Positions 27,839 to 36,513 of a stretch of 64,000 bases of DNA are shown piece after piece (position 1 is the stretch's first letter; each line of letters starts with the position of its first letter). Position numbers and translations under genes: made by a program. This DNA comes from Solirubrobacter soli DSM 22325 (GTDB lineage: Bacteria > Actinomycetota > Thermoleophilia > Solirubrobacterales > Solirubrobacteraceae). The notes below the pieces were generated by a model. It saw only the letters and a program-made list of their open reading frames with translations. It was not told the DNA's origin and did no database searches. Location: NCBI RefSeq assembly GCF_000423665.1, contig NZ_AUIK01000035.1:1-64000 (forward strand), read 5' to 3'.

Positions 27839-28486
27839 TCATGCGGCTCGCAGGTAGGCGACCACGGCGAGCACCCGGCGGTGGTCCTGATCGGTCGTCG
27901 GCAGGTCCAGCTTGGAGAAGATCGCCGTGACGTGGCGCTCGACGGCACGTTCGGACATGAACAGCAGTTGCGAGATGGCCCGGTTGGTCCGGCCCTCGGC
28001 CATCATCTGAAGCACCTCGCGCTCGCGGTCGTTGAGCGCGTCGATCGGTCCGCCGTTCCCCGTCGGGCCGAGCATGTGCGAGACCACCTCGGGGTCGAAC
28101 ACCGAGCCTCCGTCGGCGATCTGCCGCACCGCCTCGGTGAACCGCTCGACCTCCGCCACCCGGTCCTTGAGCAGATAGCCGACGCCCCGCGCGCCCTGCT
28201 CGAGCAGCGTCGACACGTAGCGCTCCTCGACGTACTGGGAGAGCATCAGGACGCCGATGTCCGGGAACTCGGCACGGATCACCCGCGCCGCCTGCAGGCC
28301 CTCGTCGACGTGGGTCGGCGGCATCCGGATGTCCGCGATCACGACGTCCGGCTGCAGCTCGCGCACCTGGCGCAGCAGCTCGTCGGCGTCGGCCGACTCG
28401 CCGACGACCTCGATCCCCGCGTCCTCGAGCAGCCGCACCGCCCCGCGGCGCAGCAACACCGAGTCCTCCGCGATCACGACGCGCAT
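27839..28486 (-). CDS. NarL/LuxR-family response regulator
   Basis: 215 residues. Receiver domain: VVIAEDSVLLRRG, phospho-acceptor Asp in DVVIADIRMPP, then VLMLSQY and the conserved Lys in GYLLKDRV. LuxR-type HTH: LNDREREVLQMMAEGRTNRAI and MSERAVERHVTAIFSKLDL. The ATG lies inside the kinase gene (13-bp overlap), so it pairs with that kinase. Confidence 0.92.
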   Translation of the reverse strand: MRVVIAEDSVLLRRGAVRLLEDAGIEVVGESADADELLRQVRELQPDVVIADIRMPPTHVDEGLQAARVIRAEFPDIGVLMLSQYVEERYVSTLLEQGARGVGYLLKDRVAEVERFTEAVRQIADGGSVFDPEVVSHMLGPTGNGGPIDALNDREREVLQMMAEGRTNRAISQLLFMSERAVERHVTAIFSKLDLPTTDQDHRRVLAVVAYLRAA

Positions 28487-29508
28487 GGCAGCTCCGCTCG
28501 CAATGTCGTTCCTCCGCCCACCGGGCTGTCGACGCTCAACCGTCCCCCGAGCGCGCTGACGCGGTCGTCGAGCCCGCGCAATCCGCTCCCCTGGCTCGCG
28601 TCCGCGCCGCCTTTGCCGTCGTCGCGCACCTCGACGATCACGACGTCACCCAGCTGGGACACGGAGACCGTCGCGCTCTCCGCCTCCGCGTAGCGGGCGA
28701 CGTTGGTCAGCGCCTCGGCGACCACGAAGTACGCCGTGATCTCGATCTGCGCCGACAGCCGCCGTTCGGGCGCCTGCTCGATCGTGACCGGCAGCGTCGC
28801 CCGCTTGGCGAGCCCCCGCAGCGCCGGCTCGAGCCCGCCCTCGGTGAGCACCGCGGGATGCAGGCCGCGCGCGAGCTCTCGCAGCTCGCCCGTCGCCGCG
28901 GACAGGTCCTCGATCGCCTCGTCGAGCAGCTCCGCCGCCTCCTCGTCGTCGCCGACCTTGCGGCGAGCGAGCCGCAGCGTCAGCGCGAGGCCCACCAGGT
29001 GCTGCTGCGCGCCGTCGTGCAGGTCGCGCTCCAGCCTGCGCCGCGCGGCGTCGGCGGCGGCCACGATCCGCGCCCGCGACGCGCGCAGCTCCGCGTCGGC
29101 GCGGTGGCGGTCGGTGATGTCGCGCAGGTATCCCACGAACACCGGGTCGCCGGGCAGGTCGATACGGGTGATCGTCAGCTCGCACGGGAACTCCTCCCCG
29201 TCGCGCCGGACCGCGGTGATCTCGATCCGCCGGTCGAGCACCGCGGGATCGCCGCCGGCGAGATACCGCGCGAGCCCGTCGCGATGGCGGTCGCGCAGCG
29301 AGGGCGGGACGATCAGCTCCGCCATCTCGACCCCCACCACCTCCTCGGCCGTCCAGCCGAACGTGCGCTCGGCCGCCGGACTCCACTCGAGCACGCACCC
29401 GCGATGGTCCATCGCGACCACGCAGTCCAGCGCGGCGAGCAGCAGCGCGCGATAGCGCTCACGGCTGGCGCGGAGTGCGTCGGCGAGGTCGACTTCGGGG
29501 AGCGTCAT
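28474..29508 (-). CDS. PAS-domain sensor histidine kinase (NarX/DesK type)
   Basis: 344 residues, no membrane segment, so a cytoplasmic sensor. PAS domain about 20-140 (AALDCVVAMDHRGCVLEWSP, TFGWTAEEVVG, PVFVGYLRDITDRH). HisKA_3 dimerisation helix with the phosphorylated His in RRLERDLHDGAQQHLVGLAL. HATPase: N-box EALTNVARYAEA, G1 DDGKGGAD, G2 GSGLRGLDDR. All catalytic motifs are intact. Coupled to the response regulator downstream. Confidence 0.92.
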   Translation of the reverse strand: MTLPEVDLADALRASRERYRALLLAALDCVVAMDHRGCVLEWSPAAERTFGWTAEEVVGVEMAELIVPPSLRDRHRDGLARYLAGGDPAVLDRRIEITAVRRDGEEFPCELTITRIDLPGDPVFVGYLRDITDRHRADAELRASRARIVAAADAARRRLERDLHDGAQQHLVGLALTLRLARRKVGDDEEAAELLDEAIEDLSAATGELRELARGLHPAVLTEGGLEPALRGLAKRATLPVTIEQAPERRLSAQIEITAYFVVAEALTNVARYAEAESATVSVSQLGDVVIVEVRDDGKGGADASQGSGLRGLDDRVSALGGRLSVDSPVGGGTTLRAELPCAS

Positions 29509-29556
29509 GGGCAGCGGAAGCGCGGCAGCCTAACGGCGCGCCCGCCGCTGCGCCAG

Positions 29557-29901
29557 TTACGGCAACAACTGTTCGATCGCGGCGCCGGAGAGATCCGACT
29601 TGCTCACGAACCCGCGGGCGCCGCTGCGGAGGGCCATCGCGCCGAAGTCGTCGTCCTCGTGGGTGGAGGTGATGACGACGGCGGTGTCGCTCGAGATCTC
29701 CTGGGCGACGGCGAAGCCCGTGGTGTCCGGGAGTTGCAGGTCGAGCAGGACGACGTCGGGCTCCAGGCGGCGGGCGGCGTCGACGCCGGAGGCGCCGTCA
29801 GCGGCCTCGCCGACGACCTCGAAGCCGTCCGCTTCGAGCATCCGGCGCGCGCGTGAGCGGAACGCCGTGTGATCGTCGACGATCAGGACCGTGGTGGCCA
29901 T
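29557..29901 (-). CDS. Single-domain response regulator
   Basis: 114 residues, a receiver domain only: TVLIVDDHTAFRSRARRML, acceptor Asp in DVVLLDLQLPDT, VVITSTHED and the Lys in GFVSKSDL. There is no output domain, so it works through protein contacts or as a phosphate sink. CATAAT ends eight bases before the ATG and no RBS is seen, suggesting a leaderless transcript. It lies 49 bp before the kinase gene and may serve the same pathway. Confidence 0.88.
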   Translation of the reverse strand: MATTVLIVDDHTAFRSRARRMLEADGFEVVGEAADGASGVDAARRLEPDVVLLDLQLPDTTGFAVAQEISSDTAVVITSTHEDDDFGAMALRSGARGFVSKSDLSGAAIEQLLP

Positions 29902-29936
29902 CGATTCCCATTATGTCCCCCCGCCGCCGCGCGCAA

Positions 29937-29958
29937 GGGAGGGTGGCCCGACCCTCCC
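29937..29958 (-). terminator. Terminator hairpin after the glycine-rich protein
   Basis: GGGAGGGT (29937-29944), loop GGCCCG, ACCCTCCC (29951-29958), 25 bases beyond the stop at 29984 on the minus strand. Confidence 0.55.
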
Positions 29959-29983
29959 CTGTCGGTTTTCCGCCAACTTGCGG

Positions 29984-31918
29984 TCAGACTCCTGAACGGT
30001 TCGCGGCGTGGCCGTTGGCGGCGGCGTTTCCGCCGGCTCCGCCCGCCGCGTGGTCGAGCGTCGAGCTCGTGACCGAGAGCGTCCCGCCGGTGCCGAAGAG
30101 CGCGACGCTGGGCCCGCCGGCGCCGCCACCACCGTTGCCGCCCTGGCCGCCCGCGCCCCCCTTGCCGCCGGTGCCGCCGGCGCCGATCTCCGACAGGCAC
30201 GCCTTCGCGCCCGTGCCGCCCGCACCGCCCGCGCCACCGGGGAAGCCGCCCCAGCCGCCGTCGCCGCCCGCGCCGCCCGCCGACGAAGCCACGGTCGAGT
30301 CGACGACCGCCAGACCGAACGAGGAGACGGCGAACACGCCGAACGAGCCGCCGCCCGCGCGGCCGCCGGTGCCGCCGGTCGCGCCGCGACCGCCCTCGCC
30401 GCCACCGCCACCGCCGTTCCCGCCGCCGTAGTAGAACGCGTACACGACCTGGCCGCCACCGCCGCCACCGCCGCTACCGCCCTGGCCGTGCGCGCCCGTC
30501 TCGCCGTCGCCGCCGTCGCGACCGCGCCACAGGTTCGAGACGATCGCGCCGCCGTTGCCCGGCATGCCCGGCACACCGCTCATCCCGGCCGCGCCGGCCG
30601 CGCCGTCCTTTCCGGCTTTGCCCGGATCGTCCGACGCGCCGCCCGCACCGCCGGGCAGACCGCTCCAGCCCGGACTCCCGGCCTTGCCGGGAACGTCGAC
30701 CATCCCGATGCCGCCACCGCCGCCCGCGCCGCCGAACGCGGGGCCGCCGGCGCCGCCGCCCGGGCCGCCCGCGCCGGCGATGTTCGCGTCGCAGGTACCG
30801 CCGGCGCCGTTGCCACCCGGCTGGCCGTTGGCGCCCGCGCTGCCGTTCATGCCGTTCGCGCCCTTGCCGCCCTTGCCGGCGGTGATCGAGACGCGCTCGA
30901 GACGCAGCCGCGGCGCCTCGATCGCGATCAGCCCGTAGGACGTCCCGCTCGGCGCGTCGGGCGCCACGATCTTGAGCCGCTGCAGCGTCGTCGGCGTGCC
31001 GATCCCCTGCGCGCCCGCACCCGCGGTCCCGCCCGGGATGGTGCCGCCGGTGACCGTGGTGACGGCGGCATCGGTCCGCTGCCAGGTCGAGCCGTCGTAG
31101 CCGCCGTAGACGCTGACGCCGTCGCTGATCACGAGCCGCCCGGGGTACTGCCCGCCGGCCACGAGCACGGCGCTCCGCCCGGCCGCGAGCGCGGCGGCGA
31201 CGCCGGCGTTGATCGAGCGCTTCGGCGCGGTCCGCGTGCCCGCGGCGTCGTCGTCGCCGGCCGGGGAGACGAAGACCGACGTCGCCGCGTCGCCGTCGAT
31301 GCCGTCGCAGTTGGTGTCGGCCGACGCGAGGTCCGGGAGGTCGATGCCGGCCGCGCAGGCGGTCGGACCGGCGGGCGCCGGCTGCGGGCTCGCGGGGCCG
31401 CCGCCCGTGGGCGCGCCGGTCCCGGCCGGGCCGGAGCCGGCCGCCGCGCCGCCGCCGCTTCCCGCCGGGGTCGTCCCCCACGCCACGCCGCCGGCCGACA
31501 CCACCAGCGAGGCCTTCGCGGCGCGGCAGTTGTTCGTCTCGCGCGCCTCGCGCACCGCGCGGCCGTCGTCGGCGCAGGTCAGCACGCGATACGCGCCGGA
31601 GGCGCCAGAGGGCAGCTTCGCCTTCACCGAGACCGTGGCCTTCTTGCCCTTCGCGAGCGCCCGGACGTTGGCGCGGGCGACCGGGACGTCGCCCTTGTCG
31701 CGCTTGGCGTCGCGGGAGAGGAACACGCGCGCGACCGACCGGCGAGCACCCGAGCGGCCGCCGTTGGCGACGGTCGCCTTCAGCGCCACGGTCTTGCCCT
31801 GCAACGCGCCGGCCGTGACCGCGGAGACGCGCAGATCCGGCCGCGCGGCGGCGTGGGCGGGCGATGCGACGACAAGGGCGAGCGAGGCGACGGTGACGAC
31901 GCCGGACATGCGGTTCAT
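29984..31918 (-). CDS. Secreted glycine-rich protein with CARDB-like domain
   Basis: 644 residues; ATG 31918 preceded by AGGAG. Signal peptide ends near SPAHAAARP. Residues 28-135 are a CARDB-type beta domain (LRVSAVTAGALQGKTVALKATVANGG, KKATVSVKAKLPSG, ETNNCRAAKASL). A beta-helix-like part follows (VFVSPAGDDDAAGTRTAPKRS, GVSVYGGYDGSTW). From about residue 330 the sequence is a 300-residue GG-x/GA-rich tract (GKGGKGANGMNGSAGANG) interrupted by short hydrophobic strands. It resembles PGRS-type or polymorphic surface proteins by composition only. Extracellular, structural role inferred. Confidence 0.8.
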   Translation of the reverse strand: MNRMSGVVTVASLALVVASPAHAAARPDLRVSAVTAGALQGKTVALKATVANGGRSGARRSVARVFLSRDAKRDKGDVPVARANVRALAKGKKATVSVKAKLPSGASGAYRVLTCADDGRAVREARETNNCRAAKASLVVSAGGVAWGTTPAGSGGGAAAGSGPAGTGAPTGGGPASPQPAPAGPTACAAGIDLPDLASADTNCDGIDGDAATSVFVSPAGDDDAAGTRTAPKRSINAGVAAALAAGRSAVLVAGGQYPGRLVISDGVSVYGGYDGSTWQRTDAAVTTVTGGTIPGGTAGAGAQGIGTPTTLQRLKIVAPDAPSGTSYGLIAIEAPRLRLERVSITAGKGGKGANGMNGSAGANGQPGGNGAGGTCDANIAGAGGPGGGAGGPAFGGAGGGGGIGMVDVPGKAGSPGWSGLPGGAGGASDDPGKAGKDGAAGAAGMSGVPGMPGNGGAIVSNLWRGRDGGDGETGAHGQGGSGGGGGGGQVVYAFYYGGGNGGGGGGEGGRGATGGTGGRAGGGSFGVFAVSSFGLAVVDSTVASSAGGAGGDGGWGGFPGGAGGAGGTGAKACLSEIGAGGTGGKGGAGGQGGNGGGGAGGPSVALFGTGGTLSVTSSTLDHAAGGAGGNAAANGHAANRSGV

Positions 31919-32032
31919 GAGGCTCCTGCGAGGGTCCGTGGGGCGGTGCCGGGCACTCTCCCAACCGCCGAACGCCCCCTCCAGGCGCTCACCCCGCCGG
32001 TCGCTGGCGGAGATCCGCCGATCCCGCTGGAG

Positions 32033-32698
32033 TTACCTCGTCCCGGACGTCCGGCCGAGCCCGGCCTCGCGCGCCCGCACGATCGCCTCGGAGCGATCGC
32101 GGACCTGCAGCTTGGCGAGGATGTTCGAGACGTGGTTGCGCACGGTCTTCGGGCTGAGCACGAGGCGGCGCATGATCTCGGGGTTCGGCAGCCCTTCGGC
32201 GATCAGGTCGAGCACCTCGCGCTCGCGGTCGGTCAGCTCGGGGAACGCCTGCGGCGGCTGGTCGGCGCGCGAGCGGGAGAAGAAGTCGATCACGCGGGTG
32301 GCGATCGCGGGGCTGAAGATCGCCTCGCCGGAGGCGATCGCCTGGATGGCGCGCGCGAGCTCCTCCTGGCCGGCGCCCTTGAGCACGTAGCCGCGCGCCC
32401 CGGCGCGCAGCGCCGCGAACACCGAGTCCTCGTCCTCGAACATCGTCAGCACGAGCACGTGCACGTTCGGCGCCTGGGCCACGATGGCGCGCGTCGCCTC
32501 GATCCCGCCGCCCCCGGGCATCTGGAGATCCATCACCGCGACGTCGGGCACGTGCTCGATCGCGAGCGCGACGGCCTCGGCGCCGGTCGCGGCCTCGCCG
32601 ACGACCTCGACGCCGTCGAGCGACTCCAGCAGCAGCCGGAGCCCGGCGCGGAACGCGGGATGGTCGTCGGCGATGAGCAGGCGCAGACCCGCCATCAT
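32033..32698 (-). CDS. NarL/LuxR-family response regulator
   Basis: 221 residues. The first ATG at 32698 overlaps the kinase stop (ATGA). Receiver: LLIADDHPAFRAGLRLLL, acceptor Asp in DVAVMDLQMPGGGG, VLVLTMFED, Lys in GYVLKGAG. HTH: LTDREREVLDLIAEGLPNPEI and LSPKTVRNHVSNILAKLQV. Its cognate kinase is uncertain because the upstream coupled kinase has a damaged ATP site. Confidence 0.92.
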   Translation of the reverse strand: MMAGLRLLIADDHPAFRAGLRLLLESLDGVEVVGEAATGAEAVALAIEHVPDVAVMDLQMPGGGGIEATRAIVAQAPNVHVLVLTMFEDEDSVFAALRAGARGYVLKGAGQEELARAIQAIASGEAIFSPAIATRVIDFFSRSRADQPPQAFPELTDREREVLDLIAEGLPNPEIMRRLVLSPKTVRNHVSNILAKLQVRDRSEAIVRAREAGLGRTSGTR

Positions 32699-33783
32699 CC
32701 TCCAAGCGCGAGCGGCAGGCGCGCCGAGATGCGAACGCCGCCGGGCAGCGGCTCGAGCACGCACGTGCCGCCGACCTCGCGGGCGCACGTCCCGATCCCG
32801 CCGAGCGCGAGTCCGTCGCCCTCGACGGCGACCTCGAGCGCGTCCTCGACCGACAGCCGGACGGCGCCCTGACGCCGCAGACCACCGATCGCCTCCTGCA
32901 CGATCCGCAGGGCCGCGACCTCGACCGCCGCGGGCAGGGCGGGAAGCGCATCCGGCGCTTCGACGCTCACCTGCAGATCGCTGCGGCTCACGCGCTGCTC
33001 GACGCAGTCGCGGATCGCGCCGAGCAGCCCGAGCTGGTCGAGCGTCGGCGGGCGCAGGCCGGCCGCGAGGCGGCGGATGTCGGCGATCGCGTGCTGGGAC
33101 TGCTCACGCATCCCCGCGAGCAGCCCGTCGACCGCCGGCGGGTCGCGGTCGAGCAGGTTGCGCGCCGCGTCGAGCGTCAGCGTCATCGCGGCCAGTGAAG
33201 GGCCGAGGCAGTCGTGCAGGTCGTGCCGCAGGTGGCGGCGCTCCTCCTCGCGCTCGGCCACGATGCGCTCGCGTGAGCGCAGCGCGTGCTTGGACAGGCC
33301 GACCGAGTGGGCGATCAGCGCCACCTGCCGCGCCTGCACCTCAAGACCCCGGCGTTCGCGCCCGGTCAGCGCGCACCCGCCGCGTCCGGCCGCTCGCAGC
33401 CGGCCGAGCGGGCGATCGCCGTAGGTGAGCCGGACCGCCGTCGTCGCGTCGGTCGTGCGTCCCCACTCGTAGTGGCTGTCCGCGAGGTCGATGCCGACGT
33501 AGGCGAGGCCGAGGCTGCGGCCGACCGCCTCGGCGGCGTCGAACAGGACGCGGTCCGGCTCGCCGGGGATCTCGGAGACCGGCGCCGCGTCACCCACCGC
33601 GTCGTCGTCTGGATCGTGCCCGCGCAGGATCAGGGCCACGCAGGCGGCCGCGGCGACGATCAGCGGGGTCACGGCGGGCGACGGGACCGCCGCGAGCGCG
33701 AGCACGGCCGCCGCTGGAACCACAACACCGGCATACCGTCCAAGACGGGGTGCTGGACCGGCGATCTGCAGCGTGTGCGACAT
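32695..33783 (-). CDS. Sensor histidine kinase homologue with eroded ATP-binding domain
   Basis: 362 residues; ATG 33783 is chosen for GGAGAGGAG before it. Two hydrophobic segments (YAGVVVPAAAVLALAAV, VTPLIVAAAACVALIL) anchor it, then a GAF-like part and HisKA_3 with the phospho-acceptor His in RRHLRHDLHDCLGPSLAAM. Where other kinases have the N-box (EALxNVxxHxxA) this has QEAIGGLRRQGAVRL, lacking the Asn, and the D-D-G-D-G box is reduced to AVEGDGLALGG. It may be unable to bind ATP and act as a phospho-acceptor partner or phosphatase beside the intact divergent kinase. Confidence 0.85.
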   Translation of the reverse strand: MSHTLQIAGPAPRLGRYAGVVVPAAAVLALAAVPSPAVTPLIVAAAACVALILRGHDPDDDAVGDAAPVSEIPGEPDRVLFDAAEAVGRSLGLAYVGIDLADSHYEWGRTTDATTAVRLTYGDRPLGRLRAAGRGGCALTGRERRGLEVQARQVALIAHSVGLSKHALRSRERIVAEREEERRHLRHDLHDCLGPSLAAMTLTLDAARNLLDRDPPAVDGLLAGMREQSQHAIADIRRLAAGLRPPTLDQLGLLGAIRDCVEQRVSRSDLQVSVEAPDALPALPAAVEVAALRIVQEAIGGLRRQGAVRLSVEDALEVAVEGDGLALGGIGTCAREVGGTCVLEPLPGGVRISARLPLALGG

Positions 33784-33931
33784 CGAAGTGCTCCTCTCCG
33801 GCCGGGGCTCCCGGGCGCCCGGCGATGACGGTCGCCCCTCGGCCTCGGCTTCGGGGATGCGGACAGAGCGTCTTGTGGGGGGTGTCCCGACGTCAAGGGG
33901 CACGTGTCCCGAGTGGTCCAGGCGCCAATCG

Positions 33932-34657
33932 ATGTATCACCGGCGCTCACGTCCCGTTCAGTCGGACGTGTACTCGACCGGCATCCGACTCCTCGCTGCG
34001 GTGGTCGCCGCGCTGCGGCGGGCGTTCGACCCCGAGTCGCTCGTCATCCGGGCGCGCGACGAGGAGCGCCGGCTCCTGCGCCGCGACCTCCATGACGGGC
34101 TCGGGCCGACGCTCGCGGCGATGGCGCTGCGGATCGACGTCGCGCTGCGGCAACTCGAGCGCGAGCCGGAGGCGGCCGAGCGCCAGCTCGTCGCCCTGCG
34201 CGAGGATTCCCGGCGCGCGATCGCCGACGTCCGCCAGATCGCCTACGGGCTGCGGCCGCCGGCGCTCGACGAGCTCGGGCTGATCGGCGCGATCGAGGAG
34301 TGCACCGAGCAGTTCGGCGTCGCCGACCGGCTCGAGCTGGACCTCGACCTGCCGGACGCGGTCCCGGCCCTGCCGGAGGCGATCGAGGTCGCCGTGCTGC
34401 GGATCGTCCAGGAGGCGCTGGCGAACGTCGCCCACCACTCCGGCGCGCGCGCGTGCGGCGTCCGGCTCGAGGTCCACACGCTGGTCGCGATCGAGGTCTC
34501 CGACGACGGCGACGGCCTGCCCGAGGACTACCGGCCCGGGCTCGGTCTGCACTCGATGCGCGAGCGCGCGGCCGAGCTCGGTGGGACCTGCGCGATCGAG
34601 CCGCGCCGCCCGTGCGGCACGCGGGTGCGCGCCCAGCTCCCGCTCGCCGTGCACTGA
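33932..34657 (+). CDS. Histidine kinase, NarX/DesK type, intact catalytic core
   Basis: 241 residues from ATG 33932; GTG 33968 is an alternative. Almost no sensor region: about 30 residues (with a short hydrophobic IRLLAAVVAALRRAF) precede HisKA_3, ERRLLRRDLHDGLGPTLAAMAL. HATPase motifs are complete: N-box EALANVAHHSGA, G1 SDDGDGLPED, G2 GLGLHSMRERAAELGG. Its dimerisation helix is very like that of the divergent gene at 32695-33783 (DLHDCLGPSLAAMTL), so the two probably arose by duplication and might heterodimerise. Confidence 0.85.
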   Translation: MYHRRSRPVQSDVYSTGIRLLAAVVAALRRAFDPESLVIRARDEERRLLRRDLHDGLGPTLAAMALRIDVALRQLEREPEAAERQLVALREDSRRAIADVRQIAYGLRPPALDELGLIGAIEECTEQFGVADRLELDLDLPDAVPALPEAIEVAVLRIVQEALANVAHHSGARACGVRLEVHTLVAIEVSDDGDGLPEDYRPGLGLHSMRERAAELGGTCAIEPRRPCGTRVRAQLPLAVH

Positions 34658-34723
34658 AAGCCCGCGCAAGTCGGGACCTCTGCCTCATGACGGGGGGTCG
34701 CCGGGCGGTGTTCAGTCATCGAT

Positions 34724-34861
34724 ATGAGCCCCCTCGAACGCGAATTCGTGCAAGCGCTGCTGGACGAGCGCCTGCGCGCGGCACGCGAGCAACGCGCCGG
34801 CCGTCCCGCCGGCCCGCGCCCGCGCGTCACCCGCCCCTGGCGCAAGCCGCCACGCGACTGA
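34724..34861 (+). CDS. Possible small basic protein, 45 residues
   Basis: ATG SPLEREFVQALLDERLRAAR begins a helical, charged N-terminus, followed by a proline- and arginine-rich tail ending RPWRKPPRD. It lies 32 bp before the ECF sigma gene in the same direction. No RBS is obvious. It could be a real small protein or a chance frame. Confidence 0.35.
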   Translation: MSPLEREFVQALLDERLRAAREQRAGRPAGPRPRVTRPWRKPPRD

Positions 34862-34892
34862 GCCGCCCCTTCTAGCCCACGGAGAGCAGCCT

Positions 34893-35474
34893 GTGCTCCA
34901 TCAGCTCCATCAGACCCGCAGCTACCTCGCCGCCGTCGACGCGGAACGGATCGAGCGGATGGTCGCCGCCGCGGGCCGCGGCGACCAGTCGGCGTGGTCG
35001 GCGCTCGTCGCCCGCTTCCGCGGACGCGTCCTGCGTGTCGCCCGCTTCCACGGCCTGAACGCGCACCAGGCCGACGACGTCGCCCAGGAGACGTGGCTGC
35101 GCCTGTTCCGCAACCTCGAGCGGGTGCGTGACCCGCTCGCGCTCGGCGCGTGGGTGGACACGACGGCGCGGCGCGAGTGCCTGCGGGCGCTGCGCGGGAC
35201 GCGGCACGAGGACCTGACCGACGAGGAGGTGGGCGTCGACCGGGTCGCCGTCGAGGACGACACCGAGCTCGAGGAGCAGCGCGTCGCGCTCGCCCGTGCG
35301 GTGGCGAACCTGCCGACGCGCCAGCGGGAGCTGATGGAGTGCCTGCTCGCCGAGTCCGAGCCGAGCTACGCGGAGGTCGCGCAGCAGCTCGGGATCCCGA
35401 TCGGGAGCATCGGCCCGACCCGCGGGCGGTGCGTCGAGAAGCTGCGCGTCGAGCTGCTCGCGGCGCGGTCCTGA
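34893..35474 (+). CDS. ECF-type RNA polymerase sigma factor
   Basis: 193 residues, GTG start with GGAGA upstream. Region 2: DQSAWSALVARFRGRVLRVAR, ADDVAQETWLRLFRNLERV. Region 4: LPTRQRELMECLLAESEPSYA and VAQQLGIPIGSIGPTRGRCVEKLR. No anti-sigma gene adjoins; instead a secreted RTX-type protein follows in the same direction. The tail is short, so no extra C-terminal sensor. Confidence 0.92.
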   Translation: MLHQLHQTRSYLAAVDAERIERMVAAAGRGDQSAWSALVARFRGRVLRVARFHGLNAHQADDVAQETWLRLFRNLERVRDPLALGAWVDTTARRECLRALRGTRHEDLTDEEVGVDRVAVEDDTELEEQRVALARAVANLPTRQRELMECLLAESEPSYAEVAQQLGIPIGSIGPTRGRCVEKLRVELLAARS

Positions 35475-35566
35475 GCCTCCCAGGTCCGCGCCGGGACACA
35501 CCGGATTCCGGTTCTGTTCGTTCGTTCAGTGGGTGGATCCTCACCGGGCCATAGCGTCGGAGAACC

Positions 35567-36508
35567 ATGAAGCGACCCCTTCTCCTCGCCGCTTTCGCCA
35601 CCGCGCTGTTCGCCGTCCCCGCGTCCGCTCAAGCCGCCGTCGTCGGCGACGAGGACGGCGCCACCGTCTTCCGGGCGGGCGCGGGAGAGTCCAACGCCGT
35701 GTACTCCGCCGGCGGCTTCCCGACCGCGTTCCGCGACCTCGGCGCGCCGGTGCACGTCAACGCTCCGTGCACCGACGACGGGGCCACGTTCAGCTGCCCG
35801 ACCGCGCCGGTCTTCTATCTCAACGATCGCGCGGACATCGGCTGGATCATCACCAATTTCGGACCCGGTGAGGTGCACGGCGGCGGCGGCGCCGACGACC
35901 TCTTCGTGAGCGCGTCCCAGGACGCCCGCGCCGAGGGCGACTCGGGCGACGACATCGTCGACGTCAGCGCGAGCCTGACCGGCTACGGCCTCGGCGGCAG
36001 CGGCGACGACCGGATCGCCGGCGGCGGGCCGACCGACGGCGCGAGCGTGCTCGACGGCGGTGGCGACGATGACCTCGTCGCCCACGCGGGCTCGCAGTTC
36101 GCGACCCTGGGCGGCGGCTCCGGCGACGATCGCGTCGTCGGCGGCAACGCGTTGTCGGGGACGCTGACGGGCGGCGGCGGGAACGATGTCCTGACCTTCG
36201 CCAACGGCGCCGCTGCGCAGGGCGTGTGGACGATCGACGGCGGCAGCGGCAACGACACGATCACCGGCCATCCCGCGCATGACGTGGTGCACGGCGGGAG
36301 CGGCAACGACCGCATCGACGTCGCCGACGGCAACGCCGACGACGTCGACTGCGACGGCGGGCTGGACATCGTCTACGCCGATGTCATCGACACCGTGGCG
36401 AGCGACTGCGAGCTGCGGCTCAACTTCCGCGGCCCCCGCAACTCGGCCGTCGAGTCCGCCCGTTCCGCGGCGGCCGCGCTGATCGCGCGCCCGCATCCGT
36501 TCCCGTAG
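35567..36508 (+). CDS. Secreted RTX-type calcium-binding repeat protein
   Basis: 313 residues. Signal peptide ends near SAQAAVVG. From residue 100 it carries hemolysin-type nonapeptide-like repeats: HGGGGADDLFV, EGDSGDDIVDV, LGGSGDDRIAGG, LGGGSGDDRVVGG, TGGGGNDVLTF, DGGSGNDTITG and HGGSGNDRIDV, each G-G-x-G-(N/D)-D. Such repeats wind into a calcium-stabilised beta roll outside the cell. TAGCGT lies nine bases before the ATG, with a partial GGAG RBS. Confidence 0.88.
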   Translation: MKRPLLLAAFATALFAVPASAQAAVVGDEDGATVFRAGAGESNAVYSAGGFPTAFRDLGAPVHVNAPCTDDGATFSCPTAPVFYLNDRADIGWIITNFGPGEVHGGGGADDLFVSASQDARAEGDSGDDIVDVSASLTGYGLGGSGDDRIAGGGPTDGASVLDGGGDDDLVAHAGSQFATLGGGSGDDRVVGGNALSGTLTGGGGNDVLTFANGAAAQGVWTIDGGSGNDTITGHPAHDVVHGGSGNDRIDVADGNADDVDCDGGLDIVYADVIDTVASDCELRLNFRGPRNSAVESARSAAAALIARPHPFP

Positions 36509-36513
36509 GTCTT

